NCBI GenBank assembly: GCA_037903355.1
Contig: JBAJFE010000009.1
Coordinates: forward strand, 682,001 to 746,000
DNA: 64,000 nucleotides
From: Trichuris trichiura
Taxonomy: Eukaryota > Nematoda > Enoplea > Trichinellida > Trichuridae
Direction: 5' to 3'
Under the pieces are notes generated by a model. The model worked only from the letters and a program-made list of their open reading frames with translations, ran no database searches and was not told where the DNA came from. The translations under genes were made by a program, and so were the position numbers. Below, piece after piece: positions 47,591-60,511 of this stretch; position 1 is the first letter of the stretch; every line of letters begins with the position of its first letter.

Positions 47591-50500
47591 TCAAACTGCA
47601 CCTGTTAAAAAGTTGCCTTTATCATCGTAATGAAGTTTTGTTTCATCATATTTCTTCAATATACTGTGGCTTTCTGCGGAGCTACCGGTGTGAAGTACTG
47701 TAATTCTTCGGCAGGAGGGGCACTGTGATGACATAGCGGTCAAGAAAGTCGAAACGCAGCTTGTTTCGTTGTACCCACCGTCCTGTGGTGTCATTCCTCT
47801 GCGACTATGAAGTCCTGCGCCACTGAGGCAAAGGGTTAACTTAAATTTCCCCACCAGCTTAACTGCTAAGTTCACCTCTCGTGGCAGGCGGTTTTAATGT
47901 TCCCAGTAATACCTTTTCGTCTATTTTCTGCCAACGTTTCTTTTCATACTTTTCTGTACACGTGGACTTAATTCATGCTCATTCAGCATCTTTTTGGTAT
48001 CCGCGGTTATAGTTGCAGCTGTTTGTTCACGTCTTTCAAACGCGTGCTCGCAAGCATTGCGTTTATTCATACGTTCGCTCCTCGATTTTCAGCTGCTTTA
48101 ATTTAGTTTTTTCCATAGAAAGTACAAGCAGTTTAGTTAGCAGTGTATTCCTCTTGATTGTTGAAAACTATTTTTCCTAACGACTAGCCTGCTCTTGTAT
48201 CCCTAATCGGTAGCAATGTGGGGATTAGGACTAGAAGAAGCCGGATAGTCATTTTGGAGGTCTTCGTCGTCATTGAAGCAATCACTTCGGAAATTGACAG
48301 CAAGCGAACGGAAAGATGATAATCAGATGGAGCGAAGTTAGGCTAATAATCTGAATGAGGAAGCACTTCCCATCCGCGTTCGTGGATTGCTCTTTTTGTG
48401 ATTGTCGCTCTATGCGATCGGGCATTGTCGTGCTGCCGCATGATGGCATGTTGCTTCTTTTGCCTTTGTTCGCCAGACGCTGTAACTACTCTGCTTAAAC
48501 TGTAGCGGTGATAGTCTGCGTTTTCGAAGCATTTCGAAATGTGCAACACACTCACAATCCCACCGAACGGATAGCATAGTATTTCAATCATGCAGTTTGG
48601 GTTTCGTTCGCGCGGTTTCTTCCTTACCAGGGCACAGGTACTCCCTTCTTTGTTTCGTGTTGACGCATAGATAGCTCATCTCGTCACTTGTGAGGATCTG
48701 ACTGAAAACAGGCGCAGTTGGGTCACGGCTTGACGGTATCGAACCAGAAGAAAACCTGCGGCAGAAACGCGCCGAATTTTGTCCGCTCGACTCAGAGAGC
48801 GTGGCACCCACGATCCCATCGATGGTGGACATCAGCCCACAGCCGCATAACTGCACCTAAGTTTCTCGGCAAGATCAACTGCGGCGGATGTTCGTTGACT
48901 AGGGCGTTCACGTTCTGTTCATCGCTTACCCTACCTGACCTCGTACTGTCACTTAGATCGAAATTGCATTCCCTAAAACGGGAAAACCACTTTCTACTTG
49001 CTCGATTGCTGATAGCCTCTTCAACGTAGACTACCTTGGTCTTTTCAGCCGTTGCGATAGCACTTAATCCTCCGTTATAGAGGAAAAGCTGCACGCGTCA
49101 TGCCTTTTTGTCGACCTGTCACTCCGTGTTTCCAGTTGAGGTGAAGTTTCTCAGAAACGCAATATTAAAGTTATAATATGTCGAGTGGTATTAAATAATA
49201 CGTCCTGCTTGGCATGAGAGCATCTAAGTGCAAAAAAAGTTAGCTTCTAAAAAATGCAACGAACCTATGAAATAACTTAATAACTGTTCCGTGTTCATCT
49301 CGCACTTGCAGAATTCGAACTTTGTATTGTTGCTGGCTAAGTTTTGTCTTCTAGCGTTTTCACAAGTGCTTGGTTTACCGCACGACTTCAGCATCTTGGA
49401 ACAGTTGTTTCCTGCAAACCATCTGTGACAAAAACATTGCGCTTTTGCTCGACAGACTACGAGTGTTCTCTCCTAGTTACATTTTCCTTCCCAGACACGT
49501 ATGTCACGTTGAATATCGCCGTATCACTCAAAATCTATGGACTTAAGGTGACTATTAGAATCTTTCGCAAAACCTTCATTATTATTTCAACCGTACTTTT
49601 TTATTTATTGTTGTATTAGTTGCTAAGTCAGTGTGGCTATCACCTTAATGTATAACCTTCTGTGCTTTACGTCATCGAGGTGCATCTTTGTGGCTTGGAC
49701 TAGCGTCCCGTTCAGCTGGGTCGAATGTTTCCGCTCTCATTCCAACAGAACTGAATAACACTTCTGTTTATGCAGCGTTCCGTTCGCACCTCTTTCCTCT
49801 GCATGTCTTCTGGCAAGGTATTCTCCACTCCTTTGCATTCGGCGAAAGCTACGATTGCCTTTGAAACGCTGTCGATCAGTTGAAATTAAAGGTTTGCGTT
49901 CATAACATTTTTCGTCATGCTGACCGCAATGGCAGGGTTCGTCCGTTCTACAGTTGCAACTTTTGTAAGAGTGATGAGTGCAGGGAACGTAGCGGCGCAA
50001 ATCGTTTAATTATCGCGTGCGAGTAGGTCGCTTTCCGATGCCGACCATTGGGCTCAAACTGTAAACTGGTCATATTCATGCGCAGTGTGCACGTTCGAAC
50101 ATGGGTACCTTCCGCGAAAGTGTGCCAAATAGAACAAGCCAGTGACCCCCCTCTGCATATAGTGCTCCACGGCATTTTTTCAGGATTTTTAATCAGAATG
50201 ATTGTTATGCTTTGTCTTTTTCTATTCTAGCGTCTGACTTTATGCAATATTCTCATCCGCATCAAAAGGTTCGCAAGAGCAGCCGAGGAGTAGCAATCCA
50301 AACAAAGAAATGACAAAAAGGCAGTACGCTGTTGCCAATTTGTCTTTATAAAATATTTTCTCGTTTTTAACATCATATGCATAGTTAAGCGAGCAAGGGT
50401 TGCCTGCGAAAACATTCTCTGCGACACCGCTCTTCCGTAAACCATATCTGCGTATGGCAATATTGGGCATAAACGGTTGTTTTCTGGGCTATGCATTTTG

Positions 50501-50666
50501 AACCGCGTTTAAAGCTGCTTTCCATTTTATGGCCGCGTGGACATCTATAGATTTCACCTGGTAAAACCCTCGTAGTAAAATTAACGCAGATTATGGGGAC
50601 CTGTAAGCTTTCAATTCCCATTTCAAGCTTCAGCCCAATTTTCAATGGGTTGCTGTCACCAGCCAT
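47591..50666 (-). pseudogene. P4: ancient decayed paralogue carrying a mariner relic
   Basis: The best place to read the ancient copy without later insertions. The N-terminal part (50666-50385) has EIYRCPRGHKMESSFKRGSK. The central part (50000-49737) has SYKSCNCRTDEPCHCGQHDEK, aligned with the YRNCNY..EHCHFDDIDEK element of the intact genes. The EGF remnant is at about 49290-49560. After the mariner (48184-49110), the transmembrane-tail remnant is at 47875-47591. Stops and frameshifts are distributed throughout. It defines a subfamily older than classes A and B. Confidence 0.72.
48184..49110 (-). mobile_element. mariner transposase relic (unit 4)
   Basis: The N-terminal part is at 49094-48792 (ISNRASRKWFSRFRECNFDL). 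The middle part is at 48856-48584 with the first catalytic Asp in SDEMSYLCVN and RREYLCPGK. The C-terminal part is at 48591-48343 with QHDNARSH, ending at PHSDY. The frame changes between the parts. It occupies the same pseudogene site as in units 1, 2 and 5. Further decayed mariner sequence continues left to about 48184. Confidence 0.8.
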
Positions 50667-52091
50667 TGATAGGCATGCTAAATTGAGTAGAAGACACTGC
50701 AGCAGTTTCCCATGCTTGTTTATAGCTGATGACGGGCTGGGCTTCAGCTCGAAGACTCTGACAAGGTGCTTATTAAAATGGCACTGCTTCCGTAGCGATC
50801 ACATTTGTTATTCTCCAATAGTGCAACATTCAGTTTGGAACGATAAGCAGAGCAGTTCGAAATTTTGAAGCATCTGAAATGTTGAATTTTTCTGAATCCA
50901 GAAAGACTTAGAATCCTGAATTCGCGAGTTGCTGCGTTGCATGATTTTTATGACTGGCGTTGTTATATTGTCAGCGCTAACATTCACGGCAGTTTCGTCG
51001 AACGCTTGGGTTCCAATGCAATACAATCCTGAATGAACCGAACTCTGTAATTGAATTAGTATTCCGTTTGGATCGGAATGCCAGATGAGCAACAAAGCAG
51101 AAAGGCACAGGATGGTGAGCTGATGAGAATTCACCAACGACTGAAAAAATTAACAGACGTTGCCTTGCTTGTCTTCTGAGGCAAAACGACTAAACCTGTA
51201 GTCTCTTTTTTGAAAAAACATATTACGGCTTTAACCCGTTTTTCGTATAACGTTTCTTGTTGTAAACGTTGCTGAGCGGAGCTCTCAAGTCTTGCGCGGG
51301 CCCTTCTTCAGCGTGAGGGTGTCATACTATGATGAGGAAAAGGGAAAAAGAAATAAAGCTGGGATGAGTTTGAAGCACAAAGGTAACTGGCAACCGGCGG
51401 CTTGACGCAGCTTCGTCATGAAAGAAGCGTATCTTAACCCCAAAACGGAGGCTGACAGTGGTGGTGAACCTCAACCGGTAGCGAACTTCAGCAGGCGAAT
51501 TAACCCTGCTTAGAATACACTTGTGTTTAAGACGTGCCCTTCATTCCGAAATTATAAATACAAAACAAGTCTTTATCGAGGATCATATAACTAGTTTCTG
51601 CCCATTCAGGATTAGCATGCAGCTCCTTCCATACATTCTGGTGTTTCGCTTAATCTTTCTTTGGCCCTCCAATGTTTGAGCATTACACGAAATTGATGTT
51701 TGACAGTTCCGCCCTTACCGAATAGCGCCTTCTAATCTCGTCACTGCCACGGCCGTCACATCAGTACACCTGGTCGGGCAGTATTTTTCGCGTACTCCTC
51801 ATTGCTAAGGAAAGCACCTTTCTCATACTCTTTTGTAAAATCAAGCGTAAATGAAATTATCATCAAAAAATCTCAGACCTCATGTTGTCCCACCCTCAGG
51901 GTACTAGGGGAGCTACCGTTTTACAAGCACTTACGTCACCAAGAGAAAAATGATATATGGGTAAACGCAATTTATGTTACTCAGCTTTCATTTCAAAACC
52001 TCTACATACACGCAGTGCCATTAGTAATTTAAGAAGTAATTGTAATTGTAAATATTACTTTTGAAGGTTATTAACAATTCCACTCAAGCGG
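50667..52091. other. Spacer between P4 and G5
   Basis: Same content as 23393-24825. The minus-strand frame at 50808-51137 and the plus-strand frame at 51802-52032 are remnants of frames seen in other units, without ATG starts. I see no gene. Confidence 0.6.
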
Positions 52092-53912
52092 TTAACCAAC
52101 TTTTGAAACACCAACGGCTTTAGAACTACCCTTTGCCAGCGAACGGGTGTCTGCCTTTTTAGCTTTCACTGTTTGTTTTCGTCCAAAGGCCCTTGATATG
52201 GCAGTGGAAAACGTTGAAGCGCGGGACGATATAGCAGTCGAGAAAGTCGAAGCGTAACTTGATTCGTAGCTGTGACCGCCCCGCCTTCTCCTTCTGCGAT
52301 GATGAACTGCTGCGCCACCGAAGCACAGCGTTAGCATAAGGAACCCCAGCACAAACCCAACCACTACATTCACTACATTCGACGAAGTCGGGTTGATCAA
52401 ACGCTCTATTAACTTTCCATCTTTCTTGTCACAATATTCCCCTTGGTAGCTTTGGTAGCACGTGCATTCGATCATCCCATATTCAGCGTTTTCTCTGCAG
52501 ACACCATTGTAGTTGCAACTGTCATCTTCTTATTTTTGAACTTCGCGTTCACAGGTAACTCCTCCGTATCCATCTTTGCATTTGCAAACTTTGACTTCTT
52601 CAGCGCCTATGACTAAAGTTTCGCAGGTTCCACCGTTTTGACAAGTGCCTGATTCACCGCACGATTTCAGAGCTTCTGAACAGTTGCTTCCTGTAAAACC
52701 TCTACGGCAAAAACAGTGCGGTTCTCCTCTTGCGGGAACGCATGTCCCCCCATTCAGGCATGTTCCTTCGCAGACATCTTCTTCACATTGAATACCGATA
52801 TACCTGTCAGGACACACGCACTTAAGATGGCCATGAGAGTCCCTTGCGATAGTTCCATTATTATTGCAACCTTGCTTTCTCAAGTTTATTGTTGTATTGG
52901 ATGCAAAGTCAGTGCAGCTGTCATTATACTTAATAAGCTTTCTTGCCACACAGCATGCAGGGCCACTTTTGTTGCACGGAGCAGCGCCTGACTCAGCTGG
53001 GGCAAATCTTTCCCGTGTTATTGTATCGCATCTTAAATGTTCTTCTGATGGTTCCTCGGTCCATTTGCCCCAGTTTCCCCTGCATGTCTTTTCACACTCA
53101 CGCTTCCACTCCTTTGGGAGACCGGTAGGGCACGGTATGCCATAAGGGCTTTGTGCTTCACTTAAAATAGAAACGATATATTTATACCACTTTCGATCAT
53201 CCGCATGGAAGTGGCAGTGTTCCGCCTTTTTGTAGTTGCAGTTCCTATAAGGGGAATGAATGCAAGTAACGTCATGATCATTCCTTGTGCTCAGGCTGTC
53301 GCAGTGGAATAGGACTCCTTCATAGGGGGTTCTGTCCGGACGAATCCCATAAGTTTGACATATCCACTTGCCTCGTGACTCTAAAAAATAGCTTAAGTAT
53401 TGTTCAGGGTGGTACCGTTGAACGATCCAATCGGTATCATCATCTGGATGGTGTGATCCAAGGTAGTATTTATACCACATGTACTTGTGTCGATATGTAC
53501 GCCAAGGTATCGTCTGCTCCTCAATTTCTATAGAACATGACTTTCCGAAAAGGTGATAACTGCAGTCAGCATCTGTCAGGGGTCGAAGAAAGAAGCCACC
53601 AAAGGCCCATGTGTCCTCCCTGTATAGCGTTCTTGGTTTGTAATATAGCTCATTCCACTTAATTTCATGTAGGTAAACGAACCCATAACGTCTACCATCC
53701 AAGAAGGTGGCACCACAAAAGTCATTTATTGTATCGCCGAGGAATCTATCACCGCCAAATCCCACGTAACGTTTCCAAGTTACGCATTCTTCACCCAGCT
53801 TGTACCCAGTTTCCATTTTACCTTCACTTGGACATCTGTAAGTATCACCTGTTGAAACGTGACTGGCAAAATTCATGCAAATTAGGGTGATAAGTATCAA
53901 TCCGAGCGACAT
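52092..53912 (-). pseudogene. G5: class A family member with a single nonsense codon before EGF4
   Basis: A full-length 606-codon gene with one defect: TAA at 52530-52532 where the other genes have TGT, the first Cys of EGF4 (QKCEDDSCNYNG). Two adjacent base changes are needed. Everything downstream, including the helix, Arg run and tail (52529-52092), stays in frame and is nearly identical to G3. The signal peptide is of the MSLGLILITL type, but the N-terminal domain is class A (VGFGGDRFLGDT, RRYGF, YYKPRT, GGFF). The TSP1-like part reads WGKWTEEPSEEHLRC. If transcribed, it would yield a secreted 460-residue protein with three EGF modules and no anchor. Recent pseudogene and secreted form are both possible. 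Confidence 0.8.
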
Positions 53913-54129
53913 TTTCCAATTCAGCGGACTGCGCGATACACGGCTGTGTTCATGGACTGATACGGAAGCAGAATCAAATAGGCAATGTTTCAGTAAATTA
54001 ACAGTTTAAACTACCGATGCATGATTTAAACTATCCTATCACGTCAGAATAAATGCGTGGGTATAACTTCCTATGTTCACAACTAAAATCTCTGCATAAA
54101 TATAGCTATGCTATTTCAAAACAAATATC

Positions 54130-55770
54130 CATTGTTCTAATGATCTGTACGGCAGAGCACGCATATCATTCCTGTGAAGATGTATGTTTTCGTATGCTAT
54201 CTTCGTGTTGATGGAGATGGCTGAAGAACGGTTTATTTCCCGAGTAGCGTAACAAGAAAACGCAACAAATTGGAGCTTTCAGAAACTTTCTGTTCCCGTC
54301 CTTAGCGACATAAGGCACAGGCAAGTGGTTAATGCCTGTAACGGTTTTATATAGGGCACATAACAAGTCAACGAGCTAATGCGCAGAATTCCCTCTGAAG
54401 GATCAGAGTAGCCGACGCTTCACCGATCTCAACAATTCTGTCTCAGCTGCAGAATTCAGTGTGGCGGATGCTGAACGCGTCTTCTTTGTTTTTCTTAGGG
54501 AAAACAGTTTCTCGCGACATCGGATCTTCTGGCGGCGGTCGAGTGAACAATGAGAGGAATGTTCAACGACTGCTGCACATTTATCGCGTCAATTATAGTT
54601 TTCTCGTTATTTGGTGTCTTCTTTTGTGGTCCTCCTCGCTTTCTTGTATTTTATTTTGTTCTTGTATCGATTGACCCCATCTAAGTGCTGCTTGAATTTG
54701 TGAAGTAAGCAGGCGTTGCAACTACTTCAGATCTTGATCTTACCGTTTCTCAAAATAGAGCTCAGGGGTGTAGAACTCTTAAAGTATACCCTGAAAGTTC
54801 TGAGACGACGAAGGATTTAGCAGCCGTTGAACATTCCTGTCAATGTTCACTCGACCTCCGGCCGAATATCCTAGAATCAAAGAGGCGTTCTGCGTCCGCC
54901 ACAATGAATCCTGCAACAGAGACAAACGCGTCGAGATCAGTGAAGCGTCAGCTACTCGGATCAATCAGAGCGGATGCTGCGCATGAGCTCCTTGACCCCT
55001 TACATGACCTATATGAGACCGTTATAGGCATTAACAATTTGCCTCTGCCTTATGTCGCTGAAGGCGGAAACAAACGGTTTGCGGATGCTTCGTTTTGTTA
55101 CGTTTTCGTGTTACGTACAACTGGGAATAAACCATTTTTCAGCCATGTCCTTCACATCATTTCCGCGATTTTTGTTGAAGTTAGAGCAGTAGGAACAGGG
55201 ATTTAGACCCTTTTATGTCCTACCATCTATGACTTGTTGTCTGTTCCATAGACACACATCCTGACGTACGTCCGCCTCTTCCAATTGGTCGAAAGTGTGC
55301 TATAACGAACGACTGATATGTGCAAGAACTGTTGTACCGCTCTTAATTTCATTAATTCTATTACTGTCGCTCAATGGAAAGTATCGCACGTGACTCTGAA
55401 GGACCTACTGGTTAGTGCAGAATAAGGCAGTGATAAAAGGGCGTTGAAGCAGCCATACTCTTTGCCTTGAAATCATTTTAGATCCTTAAAAGTGTGTTGA
55501 ACACCGGACTGTTCTTCACGGGTCTGCGGGATTTCGTGATGCAGTTTCTTTCCCACGGCTTTGTATTGCCCATTGATGACTTCTGAAATAACAGAAGCAA
55601 ATGCCCTACCAACGAATGGACGAGCAACTGTTAAGAGAATGCACGAAAGGGACCATTTCAGCCGAAACAGTCGAAACGCTTTGCTCTGTTTTCAAATTGC
55701 CCCTGCTAATAAGTTGCCTTTATCATCGTAATGAAGTTTTGTTTCATCGTATTTCTCCAATGTATCGTGG
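54130..55770. repeat. Penelope-like element relic with inverted arms (unit 5)
   Basis: Orthologous to 13744-15505. The left arm is about 54190-54570, a shortened GIY-YIG remnant lies at about 54600-54720, and the right arm is about 54830-55170. The tail with ACCAACGAATGGACGAGC is near 55607. A deletion of about 30-40 bases is visible in the segment that reads TTCTTCTGTTTG in units 2 and 4. Confidence 0.55.
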
Positions 55771-55772
55771 CT

Positions 55773-58700
55773 TTACGCACAGCTAGCGGTCTGAAGTAGT
55801 GTCGTTTTTCGGGTGGAAGGGCAATCTGATAACATAGCGGTCAAGAAAGTCGAAACGCAGCTTGTTTGGTTGCAGCAACCACCCTGTGCTCTCATTCCTC
55901 TGTGACAATGAAGTCCTGCGGCAGTGGGGCAAAGTGTTAACATACATTTTTCCACCAGCTTAACGGCTAAGCTCAACTCTCGTGGCAGCCGGCTTCAATG
56001 TTCCCAGTAATACCTTTTCGTCTATTTTCAGCCAACGTTTCTTTTCAGAATTTTCCGAACACGTGGACTTTATTCATGCTCGTACAGCATTTTTTTGGTA
56101 TCCGCGGTTATAGTTGCTGCTGCTTGTTCGCATCTTTCAAACGTGCGCTCGTAAACATAGCGTTGTTTCATACGTTCGTTCCTCGATTTTCAACTGCTTT
56201 AATTTAATTTTCTCCATAGAAAATACAAGCTGTTTAGTTAGCAGTGTATTCCTCTTGATTGGCGAAGACTATATTTTCCAACGACTAGCCTGCTCGTGTA
56301 TCCCTAATCAGTAGCAATGTGGGGATTAGGACTACAGGAAACACGATAGCTATTTTGGAGGTCTTCGTTGTCGTTGAAGGAAACACCGCGCAAACTGAGA
56401 GCAAGCGAACCGAAGGGTGATAACCAGATGGAGCGAAGTCAATACAATAACCCGGACGAGGAAGCACCTTCCAGTCGAGTTCTTGGATGGCTGCTTTTGT
56501 GATTATCGTTGTATGCGATCGGGCGTTGTCGTGGTGCCGCATGATGGCATGCTGGTTCCTTTGCCATTGTTCGCCAGACGCCGTAACTGTTCCGCTTAAA
56601 TTGTAGCGGTGATAGTCTACGTCTCGGAAGCACTTCGAAATGTGCAACACCTTCACAATCCAACTGGACGGATAGCGTAGTCTTTCATTCATGCAGTTTG
56701 GGTTTCGTTCGCGCGGTCCTGGTCCTTACCAGGACACAGCTGCTCCCTTCTTTGTTTCATGTTGACGTATAGACAGCTCATCTCGTCACTTGTGAAGATC
56801 TGACTGAAAACAGGCGCAGTTGGGTCACGGCTTGATGGTATCGAACGAGAAGAGAACCTGCGGCAGAAGCGCGCCGAATTTTGTCCGCACGACTCAGCGA
56901 GCGTGGCACCCACGATCCCATTTTCTGTACCTTCCCATCGATGGTGGATATCGGCTCACAGCCGCATAACCGCAGCTAATCCTCTCGGCAAGATGAACTG
57001 CGGTGTATGTTCTTTGACTAGGGCGTTCACGTTCTCTTCATAGCTTAACCTAGCTGACCTCGCGCTGCCACTCAGATCGAAATTGCATTCTCTGAAACGG
57101 GAAAACCACTTTCTACTTGCTCGATTGCTGATAGCCTCTTCTGCGTGGACTGCTTTGATCTTTTCAGCCATTGCGACAGCACTTAATCCTCCGTTATAGA
57201 GGAAATGCGGCACGCGTGCCTTTTTGTCGACCAGTCACTCCGTGTTTCCAGTTGAGCTGAAGCTTCTCAGAAACGCAATATTAAAGTTATAATATGTCGA
57301 AAGGTATTAAATAATAGGTACTGCTTGACATGAAAGAAACTACGTGCAAGAAAAGTTTGCTTCTAAGAAATGGTACGAACCTATGAAACAACTTAATAAC
57401 TGCTCCGTGTTCATCTCGCACTTGCAGAATTCGAATCTTATATTGTTGTCGGCTAAGTTTTGTCTTCTAGCGCTTTCACAAGTGCTTGGTTTACCGCACG
57501 ACTTCAGCGCGTTCGAACAGTCGTTTCCTGCCAACTGTCTGTGACAGAAACATTGCCCTTCTGCTCGACCGGGTACGCATGTTCTCTCCCTGTTACGTTT
57601 TGCTTCCCAGACACGTGTGTCACGTTGAATACCGACGTATCGCTTAAAATCTATGGACTTAAGGTGTCTATTGGAATCGTTGTCGAAACCTTCATTATTA
57701 TTTCTATCGTACTTCTTTAGTTTATTGTTCTATTAGATACTAAGTCAGCGTGGCTATCATCGTAATGTATAACCTTCTGTGCTTTACGTCATCGAGGTGC
57801 ATCTTTGTGGCTTGGACTAGCGTCCCGTTCAGCTGGGTCGAATGTTTCCGCTGTCATTCCAACAGAACTGAATAACACTTCTGATTATTCTGCGTTCCGT
57901 TCGCGCCTCTTTCCTCTGCTTGTCTTCTGGCAGCGTATTGTCCACTTCTTTGGATTTCGCGAAAACTGAGGGTGCCTTTGAAATCCTCTGAATTAGTTTC
58001 CATTAAAGGTCTGCGTTCTCGCCATTTTTCATCATGCTGACCTCAATGGCAGGGTTCGTCCGTTCTACAGTTACAACTTTTGTAAGAGCGTTGAGTGCAG
58101 GGAACGTAGCAGCGCAAATACTTTAACTATCGCGTGCGAGTAGGTCCGACTCCGGTACAGAACATTGGGGTGAAACTGTAAACTGGTCTTATTCATGCGC
58201 ACTGTGCGCGTTCGAACGTGGGTTCGTTCCGCGGAAGTGTGCTAAACAGAACAAGCCAGTAACCCCCCTTTGCATATAGTGCCCCACGGCGTTTTTTCAG
58301 GAGTTTAAATCAGAGTGATTGGTATGCTTTGTCTTTTTCTATTCTAGTGTCTGACTTTATGCAATATTCTGATCAGCATCGGAAGGTTCGCAAGAGCAGC
58401 CGGCGTGTAGCAATCCAAACAAAGAAATGAGAAAAACGCAGTACGCTGTTACCAATTTCTCCTTGTAAAATGTTTTCTCGTTTGTAACAACATATGTACA
58501 GTTAAGTGAGCAAGGGCTGCCTGCGAAAACATTGTGTACGACACCGCTCTTCCATGAACCATATCTGCGTATGGCAGTATTGTGCATAAACTGTTGTTTT
58601 CTGGGCTATGCATTTCCAACCGCTTTTGAAGCTGCCTTCCAATTTATGGCCGCGTGGATATCTATAGATTTCACCTGGTAAAACCCTTATAGTAAAATTA

Positions 58701-58783
58701 ACGGGGATTATGGGGAACTGTAAACCTTCAATTCCCATTTCAAACTTCAGCCTAAGTTTCAATAGGTTGCTGTCTCCAGCCAT
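55773..58783 (-). pseudogene. P5: ancient decayed paralogue carrying a mariner relic
   Basis: The N-terminal part is at 58783-58502 (EIYRYPRGHKLEGSF, with the first Cys changed to Tyr). A frame with SWKSGVV is at 58587-58357. An EGF remnant is at 57534-57340 with NDCSNALKSCGKPSTC and FEFCKCEMN, aligned with SNCSEALKSCGESGTC and VCKCKDG of the intact genes. The transmembrane-tail remnant is at 55976-55773. The mariner (56285-57235) separates the last two parts. Non-coding. Confidence 0.72.
56285..57235 (-). mobile_element. mariner transposase relic (unit 5)
   Basis: The N-terminal part is at 57213-56956 (ISNRASRKWFSRFRECNFDL). The middle is at 56913-56689 (SDEMSCLYVN and RREQLCPGK). The C-terminal part is at 56692-56285 (HHDNARSHT and DFAPSGYH). 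The DDD triad is damaged at the third position (Gly). It has the same site and orientation as the other three relics. Confidence 0.8.
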
Positions 58784-60511
58784 TGATAGGCATGCTAAAT
58801 TGAGTAGATGACACTGCAGCAGTTTCCCGTGCTTGTTTACAGCTGTTGACGGGCCGGGCTTCGGCTCGAAGGCTCCGACAAGGAGCTTATTAAAAGGGCA
58901 CTGCTTCCGTAGCGATCACATTAGTTATTCTCCAATAGTGCAACATTCAGTTTGGAACGATAAGCAGAGCAGTTCGAAATTTTGAAGCATCTGAAATGTT
59001 GAATTTTTCTGAATCCAGAAAGACTTAGAATCCTGAATTCGCGCGAGTTGCTGCGTTGCATGATTTTTATGACTTTCGTTGTTATATCGTCAGCGCTAAC
59101 ATTCGCTGCAGTTTCGTCGAACGTTTGCGTTCCAGTGCAATACAAACCTGAATGAACCGAACTCTGTAATTGAATTAATATTCAGTTTGGATCGGAATGC
59201 CAGATGAGCAACAAAGCGGAATAGCACAGGATGGTGAGCTGATGAGAATTCACCAAAGACTGAAAAAAATTGACAGTCGTTGCCTTTCTTGTCTTCTGAG
59301 GCAAAGCGACTAAACCCGCAGTCTGTTTTTTGAAAAAACATTTTACGGCTTTAACCCGTTTTTCATATAACGTTTCTTGTTGTAAACGTTGCTGAGCGGA
59401 GCTCTCAAGTCTTACAGTGAGCCTTTTTCAGCGTGGGGGTGTGATACTATGATGAGGAAAAAAGAAAAATGAAAAATAAAGCCGGGATGAGTTTGAAGCA
59501 CAAAGGTAACTGGCAACCTGCGGCTTGACGCAGCTTCCTCATGAAAGAAGTGTTTCTTAACCCCAAAGCGGAGGCCGACAGTGGTGGTGAACCTCAACCG
59601 GTAGCCAACTTCATCAGGTGAATTAGCCCTGCTTAGAATACTCTTGTGTTTTAAACGTGCCCTTCATTCTGAAATTATGAATGCAAAACAAGTCTTTATC
59701 AAAGGGCGTATGAGAAGTTTCTGTCCATTCAGGATTAGCATGCAGCTCCTTCCATACATTCTGGTGTTTCGCTTAACGTTTGTTTGGCCTTCCAATGTTT
59801 TAGCATTAGACGAAATTGATGCTTGACGGTTCTGCCTTCACCAGATAGTGCCTCCTGACCTCTTGACTGCCACTGCGGTCACGTTAGTACAACTGGTCGG
59901 TCCTGAACACTGGGTGCTTCGTAACGGGATGACATTTTATGGTTTATGGTCTTCTACGGGTTTTCCCGTTTATCTGTTGTGCTTGTATCTGTAAATTAGA
60001 CGAAACAACTGCTCTACCAACGGATGGATGAGCCGTTATTAAGAAAATGAACATTAAAAAGTTGTGTGTATTGATATCTGTACATTTTCTTAATAACGGC
60101 TCATCCATCCGTTGGTAGAGCAGTTGTTTCGTGTAATTTACAGATACAAGCAAAACGGATAAACGGGAAAAGCCGTAGAAGACCATAAACTTGTCGGTCA
60201 GTATTTTTCGCGTACTCCTCATTGGTAAGGGAAGCACCTTTCTCAAACTCTTTCGTAAAATCAAGCGTAAATGAAATTATCATGAAAAAATCTCAGACCT
60301 CATGTTGTCCCACCCTTATGGTACTAGGGAAGCTACCGTTTTACAAACACTTACGTCACGAAGAGAAAGATGATATGTGGGTAAACGCAATTTATATTAC
60401 TCAGCTTTCATTTCAAAACCTCTACATACACGCAGTGCCATTAGTAATTTAAGAAGTAATTGTAACTGTAAATATTACTTTTGAAGGTTATTAACAATTC
60501 CACTCAAGCGG
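58784..60511. other. Spacer between P5 and G6, with a palindromic insertion
   Basis: Same content as 23393-24825, plus a palindrome of about 290 bp (about 59902-60191) listed separately. No gene seen. Confidence 0.6.
59902..60191. mobile_element. Minimal palindromic element made of Penelope terminal sequence
   Basis: Absent from the same place in the other units, where CACCTGGTCGGACAGT is continuous (24501, 36500, 51770). It begins CCTGAACACTGGGTGCTTCG and runs through ACCAACGGATGGATGAGCCG. It then turns and runs back as the complement to GAAGACCATAAAC. Flanks are GGTCGGT on the left (59895-59901) and TGTCGGT on the right (60192-60198), a near-perfect 7-bp duplication. It carries no coding sequence, and its sequence equals the ends of 30028-33895. 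Confidence 0.7.
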
